DNA from: Bradyrhizobium erythrophlei
GTDB taxonomy: Bacteria; Pseudomonadota; Alphaproteobacteria; Rhizobiales; Xanthobacteraceae
Assembly (NCBI GenBank): GCA_900129675.1
Contig: FSRD01000001.1
Location: 6,623,501-6,687,500 of the forward strand
Direction: 5' to 3'
Length of the DNA stretch: 64,000 bases
The position numbers and the translations under genes are program-made. Under the pieces are notes generated by a model, which saw only the letters and a program-made list of their open reading frames with translations, searched no databases and was not told the origin of the DNA. The first letter of the stretch is position 1. Every line of letters starts with the position of its first letter. Positions 30,454-38,762 of the stretch are shown in pieces.

Positions 30454-32067
30454 ATGGCGATATCCATCAATCCAGTGCTTCCGGTTATTGCCGTCCAAGA
30501 GGTCGGCGCGACCGCGCCCGATCTCGCGCTGCAGGCCGGCAGCGTGGTCAACGCGCAGGTCTTGAAGGTGCTCTCCGCCGATCTGGTGCGGATCGCGATC
30601 GCGAGCCTGTCGATCGACGTGCTTTCGGAAGTCCCGCTGCAGGAGGGCCAGACCCTGCAGCTCGCGGTATCGCACACCCAGGATGGCGTCCGGCTCGCGG
30701 TGGTCGGGCAGGGCGCCGATGTGGCCAGCCTTGCGGGCGACGCGGTATCACTTTCGCCCGAGGCGCTGGTCGATGCCGCCGGCAATCCCCCGACAATCAC
30801 GGCGCCACAAAGGAATGTGCTGACGCCGCTGGAGCGCGCGGTGGTCTCGGCGGCGGCGCAGGGTGCAGCGACCGCGCAGGAAAGCCTGGCGCCGCTGTTT
30901 GCCAATCTCGGCGCGGTGACGTTCTCGGGCGGCCTGCCGCCGAAATTGCAGCAGGCGATTGCGCAAGTGTTGGCGCAGCAGACCAGCCTCGATCAAAATC
31001 TCGCCGGCAGCGATATCAAGGCGGCGTTTCAGAAGTCCGGACTCTTTCTCGAAGCTTCGCTCGCATCGGGCTCGGTCCCGGCCTCCGCCGCCGGCGTTCC
31101 CGATCTCAAGGCCGCGTTGATCGTGCTGCGGCAAACGCTGCAAGCGGCGCTCGGCACGTCGGCCAGCGCACCAACGCCGGCAGCGGTGGCGCTGGCGGTG
31201 GACGCGGCGGCGCCGTTGCATGCCGCGGCAACACCCAGCCTTGCTCCCGGCCTTGCTTCATCACCATCACCAAGCCTGGATATTGAGGAAGTACTTCTGC
31301 CGCAGGTGCGGCTGCCGATCGCGGAGGACATCTTTCAATCGAGCGGCCCTGGCCGCAGCGCGCTGGATGTCGGTCCTTCCACGGGCGCGACCTTGAATCT
31401 GCTGCAGGAAGCCTTGCAGGAACTCGGCAACCCCGTCCGATCGTTGGTGACGCCGAGAGATATTCTGGGCGCTGACGTGACCGTTCATACCAACACGCCG
31501 CCGCCGCCGTTTCGCGGCGCACTGCCAACCGCCCAGCCGATTGCTTCGCCGTCGATCGCACCCGGCACGCCGCTGGCAACCGCCGCGCATCATCTGCTCG
31601 GCGATACCGATGCGGCGATCGCGCGGCAAACCCTGCTGCAGGTGGCGTCGCTGCCTGATCGTATCGACCTTTCAAACACCAAAATCGACACCAGCACCCC
31701 GCGCTGGAATTTCGAGATTCCGTTCGTGACGCCGCAGGGCACGGCGATGGCGCAGTTCGAAATTTCCCGCGACGGCGGCGGCGAGACCGTTGAAGCCGGC
31801 AAGCGGGTGTGGCGGGCGCGGTTTTCGCTCGACGTCGAGCCCGCCGGTCCGGTCCATGCGCTGGTATCGCTGGTCGGCGACAAGACCTCGGTGCGGATGT
31901 GGGCGGAACGGCCCGCGACCGCAGAGCAATTGCGTGCCGGCGCCGGACAATTGAGCCACGCACTGAGCCGCGCCGAGCTTCGGCCCGGCGAAATCACGAT
32001 CCGCGCCGGCGTGCCGCCGCAGGCCGCACCGGCCCGTGCCGGGCATTTTCTGGATCGCGCGCTATGA
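30454..32067 (+). CDS. FliK-like (hook-length control/T3S needle-length) C-terminal domain protein
   Basis: 537 residues. Long Ala/Pro/Leu-rich central region of low complexity, then a C-terminal globular domain (about 400-537) with TPRWNFEIPFVTPQGTAMAQ, WRARFSLDVEPAGPVHALVS and LRPGEITIRAG, typical of FliK C-terminal domains that interact with FlhB. The gene overlaps the following FlhB-C-terminal-like gene by 4 bases. No other flagellar genes are within the window, so which export apparatus it serves is unknown. Confidence 0.8.
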   Translation: MAISINPVLPVIAVQEVGATAPDLALQAGSVVNAQVLKVLSADLVRIAIASLSIDVLSEVPLQEGQTLQLAVSHTQDGVRLAVVGQGADVASLAGDAVSLSPEALVDAAGNPPTITAPQRNVLTPLERAVVSAAAQGAATAQESLAPLFANLGAVTFSGGLPPKLQQAIAQVLAQQTSLDQNLAGSDIKAAFQKSGLFLEASLASGSVPASAAGVPDLKAALIVLRQTLQAALGTSASAPTPAAVALAVDAAAPLHAAATPSLAPGLASSPSPSLDIEEVLLPQVRLPIAEDIFQSSGPGRSALDVGPSTGATLNLLQEALQELGNPVRSLVTPRDILGADVTVHTNTPPPPFRGALPTAQPIASPSIAPGTPLATAAHHLLGDTDAAIARQTLLQVASLPDRIDLSNTKIDTSTPRWNFEIPFVTPQGTAMAQFEISRDGGGETVEAGKRVWRARFSLDVEPAGPVHALVSLVGDKTSVRMWAERPATAEQLRAGAGQLSHALSRAELRPGEITIRAGVPPQAAPARAGHFLDRAL

Positions 32068-32330
32068 GCGTGGATACCAAAAACCAGCTTGCGGTCGCGC
32101 TGCATTACGACAAGACCGGCGCGCCGCGCGTCACCGCCAAGGGCAGGGGCGTCATCGGCGCCAAAATCATCGAACTCGCCAAAGCCCACGACATCCCGAT
32201 CGAGGAGAACGAGGTTTTGGCGGGCGCGCTATCCAATGTCGAGATTGGCGACGAAATCCCGGCCGAGCTCTATAAGGCGGTGGCGGAAGTGCTGATTTTC
32301 GTGCTGCGGCTGTCGGGACGGATTCGCTAG
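32064..32330 (+). CDS. FlhB/YscU C-terminal-domain homologue (FlhX-like)
   Basis: 88 residues matching only the cytoplasmic C-terminal part of FlhB: NQLAVALHYDKTGAPRVTAK, then GAKIIELAKAHDIPIEENEV, LAGALSNVEIGDEIPAELYK and AVAEVLIFVLRLSGRIR. The sequence begins where FlhB-CC would begin after the NPTH self-cleavage site; the NPTH motif and all membrane helices are missing. Stand-alone copies of this domain are known as FlhX. Coupled to the FliK-like gene. Confidence 0.88.
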   Translation: MSVDTKNQLAVALHYDKTGAPRVTAKGRGVIGAKIIELAKAHDIPIEENEVLAGALSNVEIGDEIPAELYKAVAEVLIFVLRLSGRIR

Positions 32331-32409
32331 CTTCCATTTCCATTGTCATTGTTTTACCACGATGGCATCCACATCGTTGCCGCGCTCCTCAACCAGTTCG
32401 GGTACCCCC

Positions 32410-33228
32410 GTGATCAATCGCCGCCATGCGCTCGGTCTTCTTGCCGCCGCGACCATCCTGCCTTCGCGCAGCCTTGCCAATGTCTCCTATCAGCGCAGCG
32501 AGTTTCGCGAGGATCTGGCAAAACGGTTTTTCGACCTCGGCACCGAAGGCACCTTCGTCGGCTACAAGGTCGACGATTATCTGATCATCGCCAGCGACAA
32601 GGTCCGCTCCGGCCAGGCGAAGCTGCCGGCCTCGACCTTCAAGATCCCGAATTCGCTGATCGCGCTGGAGACCGGCGTGGTCGCGGATCCCGACAAGGAC
32701 GTCTTCAAATGGGACGGGGTGACGCGCAGCATCGAGGCCTGGAACAAGGATCATACCATGCGCTCGGCGATCGCGGCCTCCGCGGTGCCGGTCTATCAGG
32801 AGATCGCGCGCCGCATCGGCCAGGAGCGCATGCAGAAATATGTCGACCTGTTCGACTACGGCAACCGCGACATCGGCGGCGGCATCGACCAGTTCTGGCT
32901 GACCGGCAATCTGCGCATCGATCCGATCCAGCAAGTGGATTTCGTCGACCGGCTGCGCCGCGGCGTGTTGCCGGTGTCAAAACGCAGCCAGGATCTGGTG
33001 CGCGACATCCTGCCGGTGACGAAAGTCGGCGACGCCACCATCCGCGCCAAGAGCGGTCTGCTCGGCGCGGAGCAGGGCAAGCCGTCACTGGGCTGGCTGG
33101 TCGGCTGGGCCGAGAAGGGCTCCGAGCAGACCGTGTTTGCCATGAACATGGATTGCAAGGAGCCGAGCCACATCGCGGCACGGATGACGGTGACGCAGCA
33201 ATGCCTCACCGATATCGGCGCGATCTGA
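32410..33228 (+). CDS. class D (OXA-type) beta-lactamase
   Basis: 272 residues. Twin-arginine-like export signal (INRRHALGLLAAATILPSRS). Class D motifs in order: STFK (75-78; acylated Ser and carboxylatable Lys), SAV in AIAASAVPVYQ, FDYGNRDIGGG (YGN), and AKSGLLG (KSG). These residues predict a serine beta-lactamase; spectrum and expression are unknown. The GTG at MINRRH is chosen because it starts at the export signal; an ATG 48 bases earlier is possible but has no ribosome binding site. Confidence 0.9.
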   Translation: MINRRHALGLLAAATILPSRSLANVSYQRSEFREDLAKRFFDLGTEGTFVGYKVDDYLIIASDKVRSGQAKLPASTFKIPNSLIALETGVVADPDKDVFKWDGVTRSIEAWNKDHTMRSAIAASAVPVYQEIARRIGQERMQKYVDLFDYGNRDIGGGIDQFWLTGNLRIDPIQQVDFVDRLRRGVLPVSKRSQDLVRDILPVTKVGDATIRAKSGLLGAEQGKPSLGWLVGWAEKGSEQTVFAMNMDCKEPSHIAARMTVTQQCLTDIGAI

Positions 33229-33251
33229 CGGGCTGACCTGCGTCGCGCCAT

Positions 33252-33307
33252 AGCGTTTTCGAGCGAAGTGGATACCGGTTCGCGTGAAGAAAACGCGTCA
33301 AAACAAA
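33252..33307. repeat. dispersed repeat of the AGCGTTTTCGAGCGAAGTGG type
   Basis: AGCGTTTTC and GAAAACGC arms flank GAAGTGGATACCGGTTCGCG; the core GTGG-ACCGGTT resembles the GAGCATGATC palindrome family at 22395 and 35752. It lies between the beta-lactamase stop and a perfect palindrome. Confidence 0.6.
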
Positions 33308-33310
33308 AGA

Positions 33311-33351
33311 CCAGAGCCTCGGTTCTGATTTAATCAGAACCGAGGCTCTGG
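33311..33351. repeat. perfect 41-base palindrome (20-bp arms)
   Basis: CCAGAGCCTCGGTTCTGATT and its exact reverse complement are separated by a single T. No T tract follows. In RNA it would form a near loopless hairpin; in DNA it could extrude as a cruciform or bind a dimeric protein. It stands 58 bases before the next gene. Confidence 0.85.
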
Positions 33352-33409
33352 CGCGTGAAGCGCCGCCGGACTACGATCTTCGTGCAACAAAAAACGCACG
33401 GAGGAAATC

Positions 33410-34066
33410 ATGCACCAAGCTTCAGTCTGGATGTCGTCGCTCGTCATTGCCGCGACCGGCGGCTGGTTCGCCGCCACGATGTTTGCAGCCCCGGCGACCA
33501 GCAAGGAGCCGCGCTTTCCGCAGCTCACCATGGACCAGCTCAGCGACGCGCAGAAGCCGCTCGGCGAGCAGATCATGAAGGTGTCGAGCGTCGGCCTCGG
33601 CGGACCCTACAACCCGATGATCCGGAGCCCGGTGCTTGGCCAGCGGCTGTACGACCTGTTCTATTACCTGCGCTGGCAGACCTCGGTGCCGACCAAACTC
33701 AACGAGTTCGCGATCCTGATCATCGGGCGGCAGTGGACCTCGCAGGTCGAATGGTTCGCGCATGCGCCGCTGGCGGCAAAGGCCGGACTGTCGGCCGACA
33801 TCATCGCCGAATTGAAAGAGGGCAAGCGGCCGACGAAAATGGCCGAGGACGAGGCCGTCGTCTACGATTTCGTCACCGAATTGACGACGACGAAGAAGGT
33901 CTCCGACGAAACTTACGCGCGGGCCAGGAAAGTGTTCAACGACCAGCAGATCGTCGACCTGACCGCGGTTGCCGGCAACTACGTCATGGTCGCGATGCTG
34001 CTCGCAATGGCGGAAGAAACCGTGCCTCCGGGCAAGGAGCCTCCGTTCAAGGTGGGGGAGAAGTAG
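33410..34066 (+). CDS. secreted carboxymuconolactone-decarboxylase-like protein
   Basis: 218 residues with a signal/anchor segment (SLVIAATGGWFAATMFAAPA). The CMD fold is supported by LNEFAILIIGRQWTSQVEWF followed by AHAPLAAKAGLSADIIAEL. There is no CxxC thiol pair, so an AhpD-like peroxidase role is unlikely; decarboxylase activity is unproven. ATG has GGAGG upstream. Confidence 0.82.
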   Translation: MHQASVWMSSLVIAATGGWFAATMFAAPATSKEPRFPQLTMDQLSDAQKPLGEQIMKVSSVGLGGPYNPMIRSPVLGQRLYDLFYYLRWQTSVPTKLNEFAILIIGRQWTSQVEWFAHAPLAAKAGLSADIIAELKEGKRPTKMAEDEAVVYDFVTELTTTKKVSDETYARARKVFNDQQIVDLTAVAGNYVMVAMLLAMAEETVPPGKEPPFKVGEK

Positions 34067-34074
34067 GGGACGTT

Positions 34075-34190
34075 GTCATTGCGAGGAGCGAACCGACGAA
34101 GCAATCCATACTTCCTGCGCCGAGGCATGGATTGCTTCCCGGAGCCTGTCATCGGGCGCGCATTCGCGCGACCCGTTGGCTCGCAATGAC
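34075..34190. repeat. dispersed GTCATTGCGAGGAGCG...CGCAATGAC repeat
   Basis: GTCATTGCGAGGAGCGAA and TCGCAATGAC are the outer arms; GAAGCAATCCAT and ATGGATTGCTTC the inner arms. Other copies: 46190-46275, 56235-56357, and the copy split by the insertion sequence at 38661-38688 and 40464-40521. Confidence 0.85.
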
Positions 34191-34257
34191 GATTGACGAC
34201 TTTTGCGTTCTTGCCTCTCATTCGTCATGCCCGGGCTTGATGTGGAGAGAGCGAGGC

Positions 34258-35259
34258 CTACTCCAGCTTGAACAGCGCCTGCAGAAAGTCGCTCACGGCC
34301 TTGCGCGCTTCCAGCGCCGTCGCCGGATTGCCGCCGACATGCGGATTGAATTCGATGCAGGCGTCCTTGTAGGTAAACGGCGCCTGCGTATCCGCATTCA
34401 TCAGCTGGCCGCCTTCGCCCTCTTTGAGGTGGCAGTTGCGCGCGGTCTGCGCGTTGGTGGACACGGCAACGGTGCTCAGCCCGAGCAGGCCGGCATCAAA
34501 ACCATGCTGCGAGTCCGGATATTCGGTCAGCACCACGTCGCGCTTGGCCTCCTGCAACCGCGCGACATATCGCTTGCAGCTTGCGACCGGATTATAATCG
34601 TCGGGCGTGCCGTGAAAGATCCGGATCGGGCGCGCGGCGACCTCGGTGTCGGTGTCGTAGGTCGTGGAGCAATCCGGATAGAACGGAATGTAGCCGGCAA
34701 ACTGCACGCCGGATCTGTTCCAGAGTTTGTTGAAGCGATCGAGGCTGGCGTAGAGCGCGGCTTGCCCGCCGCGCGAAAATCCCATCAGCACGATGCGATT
34801 GGGGTCGACGCGCGGATGCTTGGCGAGAGTTTCAAGCGAGCGATAGACATCGATGATCAAATTGAGCCGGCCGAGCAGGGCCTGATTCGGGCCGACCGCG
34901 GTCAATCCGCGGCCGGAAAAACCGTCGATCACGAAGGTCGAAATCCCCATCGCGTTGAACTGGTGCGCCCACGGTTCGATGGAAGGCCCGACACCGCTCG
35001 AACCGTGCATCATCACAACGACCGGAAGCTTGCCGCTGCCTTGCGCGATGCGGAATTCGCCGGCGACGGTGACCTGTTTGCCATTGGCGTCGCCGGTCAG
35101 GAATTGCTGGTCCGAAATCGTCAGCGAGGGAATCGCGTAGATCTCGACCCGGGACGCGATTTCCTTCGGCATCGATTGCGCGTTGGTTTCGATGCAGGTC
35201 AGCAAAACACCGGTACAAAAAATCGCGGCCATAGCCGCGACGCGCCAGTCTGTCAGCAT
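34258..35259 (-). CDS. secreted dienelactone-hydrolase-like alpha/beta hydrolase
   Basis: 333 residues. Signal peptide at MLTDWRVAAMAAIFCTGVLL. Alpha/beta-hydrolase elements: oxyanion-region VVMMHGSSGVGPSIEPW, nucleophile elbow GFSRGG, acid region HGTPDDY and catalytic His in PDSQHGFDAG. It uses Ser rather than the Cys of true dienelactone hydrolase. Substrate unknown. Start selected for GGGGGGAAACCG upstream. Confidence 0.82.
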   Translation of the reverse strand: MLTDWRVAAMAAIFCTGVLLTCIETNAQSMPKEIASRVEIYAIPSLTISDQQFLTGDANGKQVTVAGEFRIAQGSGKLPVVVMMHGSSGVGPSIEPWAHQFNAMGISTFVIDGFSGRGLTAVGPNQALLGRLNLIIDVYRSLETLAKHPRVDPNRIVLMGFSRGGQAALYASLDRFNKLWNRSGVQFAGYIPFYPDCSTTYDTDTEVAARPIRIFHGTPDDYNPVASCKRYVARLQEAKRDVVLTEYPDSQHGFDAGLLGLSTVAVSTNAQTARNCHLKEGEGGQLMNADTQAPFTYKDACIEFNPHVGGNPATALEARKAVSDFLQALFKLE

Positions 35260-35329
35260 CGGTTTCCCCCCAAATTTTCTTATCGCGCCTCGTCGATGTT
35301 GGGGAAGACTACAAGCTGCCGGGAGGCTG

Positions 35330-35737
35330 TCAAATCCGGGCTTTGCCGATCCGGCCAAGATGGGTGAAGCCGAAACCGGCATAGTATTTCAGGCCGTAGC
35401 CGAGCGCGCGGTCGAAGCCGATATGGGCAAGCCAGATCATGGCGGTCGACAGCACCAGCGGCGAGGACAGCGTAAAGCCCGTCGTCATCAGCGTCATCGG
35501 CGCCATGTAGCTGTGCGCGGTGTTGTAGATGACCGCGCCGGCCTTGGGGCCGGCGAGATAGCCGGCAAAGGACAGATCGGGCGCCAGGAACAGGATGGCG
35601 TAGAGCCACCACGAGCCGTCCCAGACCCCGTAAAGCAACGTCATGCCGAGAAACAGCGCCAATCCCTCCAGCCGGAGCAGCGTTCGCACGCCGCCGGATG
35701 CGGAGCCTGCGGTCTCTGAAATTGCGCTATCGGACAT
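35330..35737 (-). CDS. DUF4260 membrane protein
   Basis: 135 residues, mostly hydrophobic, with three to four predicted membrane segments (LALFLGMTLLYGVW, LYAILFLAPDLSFAGYLAGP, STAMIWLAHIGFDRALGYGL). The C-terminal DRALGYGLKYYAGFGFTHLG is the DUF4260 signature. Function unknown. The next palindromic repeat lies just upstream of its start. Confidence 0.85.
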   Translation of the reverse strand: MSDSAISETAGSASGGVRTLLRLEGLALFLGMTLLYGVWDGSWWLYAILFLAPDLSFAGYLAGPKAGAVIYNTAHSYMAPMTLMTTGFTLSSPLVLSTAMIWLAHIGFDRALGYGLKYYAGFGFTHLGRIGKARI

Positions 35738-35751
35738 CGGATTCGGCTCCA

Positions 35752-35800
35752 GAGCATGATCCGGAAAAGTGGGAGCCGGTTTTCCGGAAAGATCATGCTC
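35752..35800. repeat. dispersed palindrome GAGCATGATC...GATCATGCTC, second copy
   Basis: Same 49-base unit as at 22395-22443, differing at a few inner positions (GGGAGCCGG for GGGCACCGG). It lies in the divergent spacer between the DUF4260 gene and the carboxylase gene. Confidence 0.8.
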
Positions 35801-35970
35801 AAACAAAAGATGAGATCATAATCCCATCGGGATCATGATCCGGCCCCCGCATATATCGACCGCAGGGCAGCGTTACCAGATGCCGGAAGGCCGTTTCCCG
35901 TCCCGAAATTGCCGTGTTAGAACCCCTGAAATCTTTTGCCAAATCGGTACCCAAGGACAGGCAGATACAG

Positions 35971-37503
35971 ATGAAGGATATCCTGGACACCCTCGAAGAA
36001 CGGCGCGCCGGCGCCAAGCTCGGCGGCGGCGAAAAACGCATCGAGGCGCAGCACGCCCGTGGCAAATTGACCGCGCGGGAGCGCATCGAATTGCTGCTCG
36101 ACAAGGGCTCGTTCGAGGAATTCGACATGTTCGTCGAGCACCGCTCGACCGAATTCGGCATGGAAAAGACCAAGGTGCCGGGCGACGGCGTCGTCACCGG
36201 CTGGGGCACCGTCAACGGCCGCAAGACCTTTGTGTTCGCCAAGGATTTTACCGTGTTCGGCGGCTCGCTGTCGGAGACCCACGCGCTGAAGATCACCAAG
36301 CTGCAGGACATGGCGATGAAGGCGCGGGCGCCGATCATCGGGCTTTACGACGCCGGCGGCGCGCGCATCCAGGAGGGCGTCGCGGCCCTTGCGGGCTATT
36401 CCTATGTGTTCCGCCGCAACGTCATCGCGTCCGGCGTGATCCCGCAGATCTCCGTCATCATGGGCCCCTGCGCCGGCGGCGATGTCTATTCGCCGGCGAT
36501 GACCGACTTCATCTTCATGGTGAAGAACACCAGCTACATGTTCGTCACCGGCCCCGACGTGGTGAAGACCGTCACCAACGAAGTGGTGACCGCGGAAGAA
36601 CTCGGCGGCGCCTCGGTGCACGCCACGCGCTCCTCGATCGCGGACGGCGCGTTCGAGAACGACGTCGAGACGCTGCTGCAGATGCGCCGGCTGATCGATT
36701 TCCTGCCCTCCAACAACACCGACGGCGTTCCGGAATGGCCGAGCTTTGACGACATCGGCCGGGTCGACATGTCGCTGGACACGCTGATCCCCGACAATCC
36801 GAACAAGCCCTACGACATGAAGGAATTGATCCTGAAGGTCGTCGACGAGGGCGATTTCTTCGAAATCTCCGAGACGTTTGCCAAAAACATCGTCACCGGT
36901 TTCGGCCGCATCGCCGGCCGCACCGTGGGCTTCGTCGCCAACCAGCCGATGGTGCTGGCGGGCGTGCTCGACTCGGACGCGTCACGGAAAGCCGCGCGCT
37001 TCGTCCGCTTCTGCGACGCCTTCAACATCCCGATCGTGACGTTCGTCGACGTGCCGGGCTTCCTGCCCGGCACCGCGCAGGAATATGGCGGCCTGATCAA
37101 GCACGGCGCCAAACTCTTGTTCGCCTATTCGCAATGCACGGTGCCGCTGGTCACGGTCATCACCCGAAAAGCCTATGGCGGCGCGTTCGACGTGATGGCG
37201 TCGAAGGAAATCGGCGCCGACATGAACTACGCCTGGCCGACCGCGCAGATCGCTGTCATGGGCGCCAAGGGGGCGGTCGAAATCATCTTCCGCGGCGATA
37301 TCGGCGATGCCGAAGCGATCACCGCGCGCACCAAGGAATATGAAGACCGCTTCCTGTCACCGTTCATCGCCGCCGAGCGCGGCTACATCGACGACGTCAT
37401 CATGCCGCATTCGACCCGGCGGCGCATCGCGCGGGCGCTGGCGATGCTGAAAGACAAGCATGTCGAGATACCGATGAAGAAGCACGACAATTTGCCGTTG
37501 TGA
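35971..37503 (+). CDS. pccB: acyl-CoA (propionyl-CoA-type) carboxylase beta subunit
   Basis: 510-residue biotin-dependent carboxyltransferase. N-half: LYDAGGARIQEGVAALAGYS (acyl-CoA oxyanion region) and MGPCAGGDVYSPAMTDFIFM; C-half: FVDVPGFLPGTAQEYGGLIK and TRKAYGGAFDVMASKEIGAD. Length and these motifs match PccB. Its alpha (biotin carboxylase) partner is not in the window. Start MKDILDTLEERRAG chosen over an upstream in-frame TTG. Confidence 0.93.
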   Translation: MKDILDTLEERRAGAKLGGGEKRIEAQHARGKLTARERIELLLDKGSFEEFDMFVEHRSTEFGMEKTKVPGDGVVTGWGTVNGRKTFVFAKDFTVFGGSLSETHALKITKLQDMAMKARAPIIGLYDAGGARIQEGVAALAGYSYVFRRNVIASGVIPQISVIMGPCAGGDVYSPAMTDFIFMVKNTSYMFVTGPDVVKTVTNEVVTAEELGGASVHATRSSIADGAFENDVETLLQMRRLIDFLPSNNTDGVPEWPSFDDIGRVDMSLDTLIPDNPNKPYDMKELILKVVDEGDFFEISETFAKNIVTGFGRIAGRTVGFVANQPMVLAGVLDSDASRKAARFVRFCDAFNIPIVTFVDVPGFLPGTAQEYGGLIKHGAKLLFAYSQCTVPLVTVITRKAYGGAFDVMASKEIGADMNYAWPTAQIAVMGAKGAVEIIFRGDIGDAEAITARTKEYEDRFLSPFIAAERGYIDDVIMPHSTRRRIARALAMLKDKHVEIPMKKHDNLPL

Positions 37504-37518
37504 GGGATGGAGACAACC

Positions 37519-38055
37519 GTGGCAACGTGGCGTCGACGATCGAAGAGCGCCAATGGAATCTGCGACCTGATATTGGGCGTATTGTCCGCAATACTAGCGA
37601 TGGACATATCGTGCTTCGCGCAAGACAGCGAGATGACCGTTACCACCCGGACGTCTGAAGAGACCGTCATCAATGGCTACGCATATGCCGACAGTACGTG
37701 CGCGCCGATCGAGCTTCCCCAGCTCTTGCTCATGAAGCCGCCGAAATATGGGGTTGTTTGTTACCGTATTGAGGATTTCGAGGTGGCGGGCGACTCGGGA
37801 ACGGATCGAGCTTGTATCGGGCGCCGGGTCTGCGGCATAAGCGTTTTTTACCTGGCTCGACCCGGTTACAGCGGGCCGGATAGTCTCCGATACGAAGCGA
37901 TCAACCATCGAGGACGGGAACGAGTGTCTGTTCGTGTCAGGGTCTTGCCCGACCGTTCAAACGCTTCCACTGCATCAGCCAGCGTGGATGGTTCGTCGCG
38001 CGGGTCCGCTATGTTGGCTGGACCTGTTCCTCCGTGCGTTGTGCCGATGTCCTAA
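37519..38055 (+). CDS. hypothetical secreted protein with an Ig/cadherin-like motif
   Basis: 178 residues from a GTG that has GGAG six bases upstream; an ATG four codons earlier sits too close to its own purine run. Hydrophobic segment LILGVLSAILAMDISCFAQ suggests export. The stretch VFYLARPGYSGPDSLRYEAI resembles the PGYSGxDSF-type beta-strand motif of bacterial Ig-like repeats. Lower GC than the flanking carboxylase gene. Role unknown. Confidence 0.55.
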   Translation: MATWRRRSKSANGICDLILGVLSAILAMDISCFAQDSEMTVTTRTSEETVINGYAYADSTCAPIELPQLLLMKPPKYGVVCYRIEDFEVAGDSGTDRACIGRRVCGISVFYLARPGYSGPDSLRYEAINHRGRERVSVRVRVLPDRSNASTASASVDGSSRGSAMLAGPVPPCVVPMS

Positions 38056-38068
38056 ACCTTTAGCACGT

Positions 38069-38145
38069 AGGATGGGTAGAGCGCAGCGAAACCCACCATC
38101 TTCGCAAACTGTCACCGATGGGTTTCGCTGCGCTCTACCCATCCT
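38069..38145. repeat. inverted repeat with 27-bp perfect arms (GGATGGGTAGAGCGCAGCG type)
   Basis: The arm at 38069-38095 is the exact reverse complement of 38119-38145, with a 23-base loop. It sits 14 bases after the hypothetical gene and may act as transcript 3' end. A family of this kind is common in Bradyrhizobium intergenic regions. Confidence 0.8.
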
Positions 38146-38177
38146 GCAATTTCTGACGCTGCGGCGGTCGATGTCGT

Positions 38178-38387
38178 TCACTCTTCCTCGTCCCTTATGC
38201 GCTGCTCGCCTTCGTGAAGGCGCTGCGCAATCGCCGCCCGTCTTGGTATCAGCGCGGCCTCATCCGCGAGCCGCTGCGCAAGATCAGTGTGATATTGTTG
38301 CACGACGTCGAGCACGGCTTTCCTGGCGAGCATGCGGTGGTACTCGGCAAGGAACCGGTGCATGTCTACGAGCTGTTCGTCGGTCAT
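38178..38387 (-). CDS. hypothetical small helical protein
   Basis: 69 residues, strongly charged and probably all-helical (MTDEQLVDMHRFLAEYHRML at the start, EGEQRIRDEEE at the end). The start is supported by a TATACT -10-like box 28 bases upstream on the minus strand (38415-38420), which leaves no room for a much longer protein. No family recognised. Confidence 0.5.
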   Translation of the reverse strand: MTDEQLVDMHRFLAEYHRMLARKAVLDVVQQYHTDLAQRLADEAALIPRRAAIAQRLHEGEQRIRDEEE

Positions 38388-38660
38388 GGGCGTCGCGCCT
38401 GGCCGTGACGCCGGAGTATAGCGCAACCTGTTGATCCCGCGCCAGCTTTCGACGCGCCCAATCCCGGTAAACTTCACAAACCCAGCCGCGGCAGGGTGGG
38501 GCATTTTCGCGCGCCGCGCCAACTTTGCCGGGCCCGTTACCCGCAAATCGACGATTTGCGTGGAAAATATTCCCAGATCTCAAGTCTAGAACTCTGGCCG
38601 TCTCATCCCCACGACTCGGGCGCATTGCGCCGCGGCGGCGAAAGCGCGGGTCGTGAGAGC
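38388..38660. other. non-coding spacer upstream of the split repeat
   Basis: Apart from the TATACT box at 38415-38420 serving the minus-strand gene and a short palindrome GCAAATCGACGATTTGC (38541-38557), nothing convincing is visible. The stretch GACTCGGGCGCATTGCGCCG near 38613 has a counterpart near 56195-56216, also next to a GTCATTGCGAGG repeat. Confidence 0.4.
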
Positions 38661-38688
38661 GTCATTGCGAGGAGCGCAAGCGACGAAG
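38661..38688. repeat. left half of the split GTCATTGCGAGGAGCG repeat
   Basis: GTCATTGCGAGGAGCGCAAG followed by CGACGAAG ends abruptly where intact copies continue CAATCCAT. The continuation is found 1,775 bases away at 40464, past the insertion sequence. Confidence 0.85.
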
Positions 38689-38762
38689 ATTCCATGGGGG
38701 TGGATAGCGGCCAGGTCTGAAGCCAGACTGAGGTTGCTGATCCTCTCAACCTGGAGACGACG

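Noticed and set aside
33355..35367. Plus-strand open frame of 670 codons running across the CMD gene, a repeat and the hydrolase
   Set aside because: Out of frame with the CMD-like gene and antisense to the dienelactone-hydrolase-like gene; composite of shadows.
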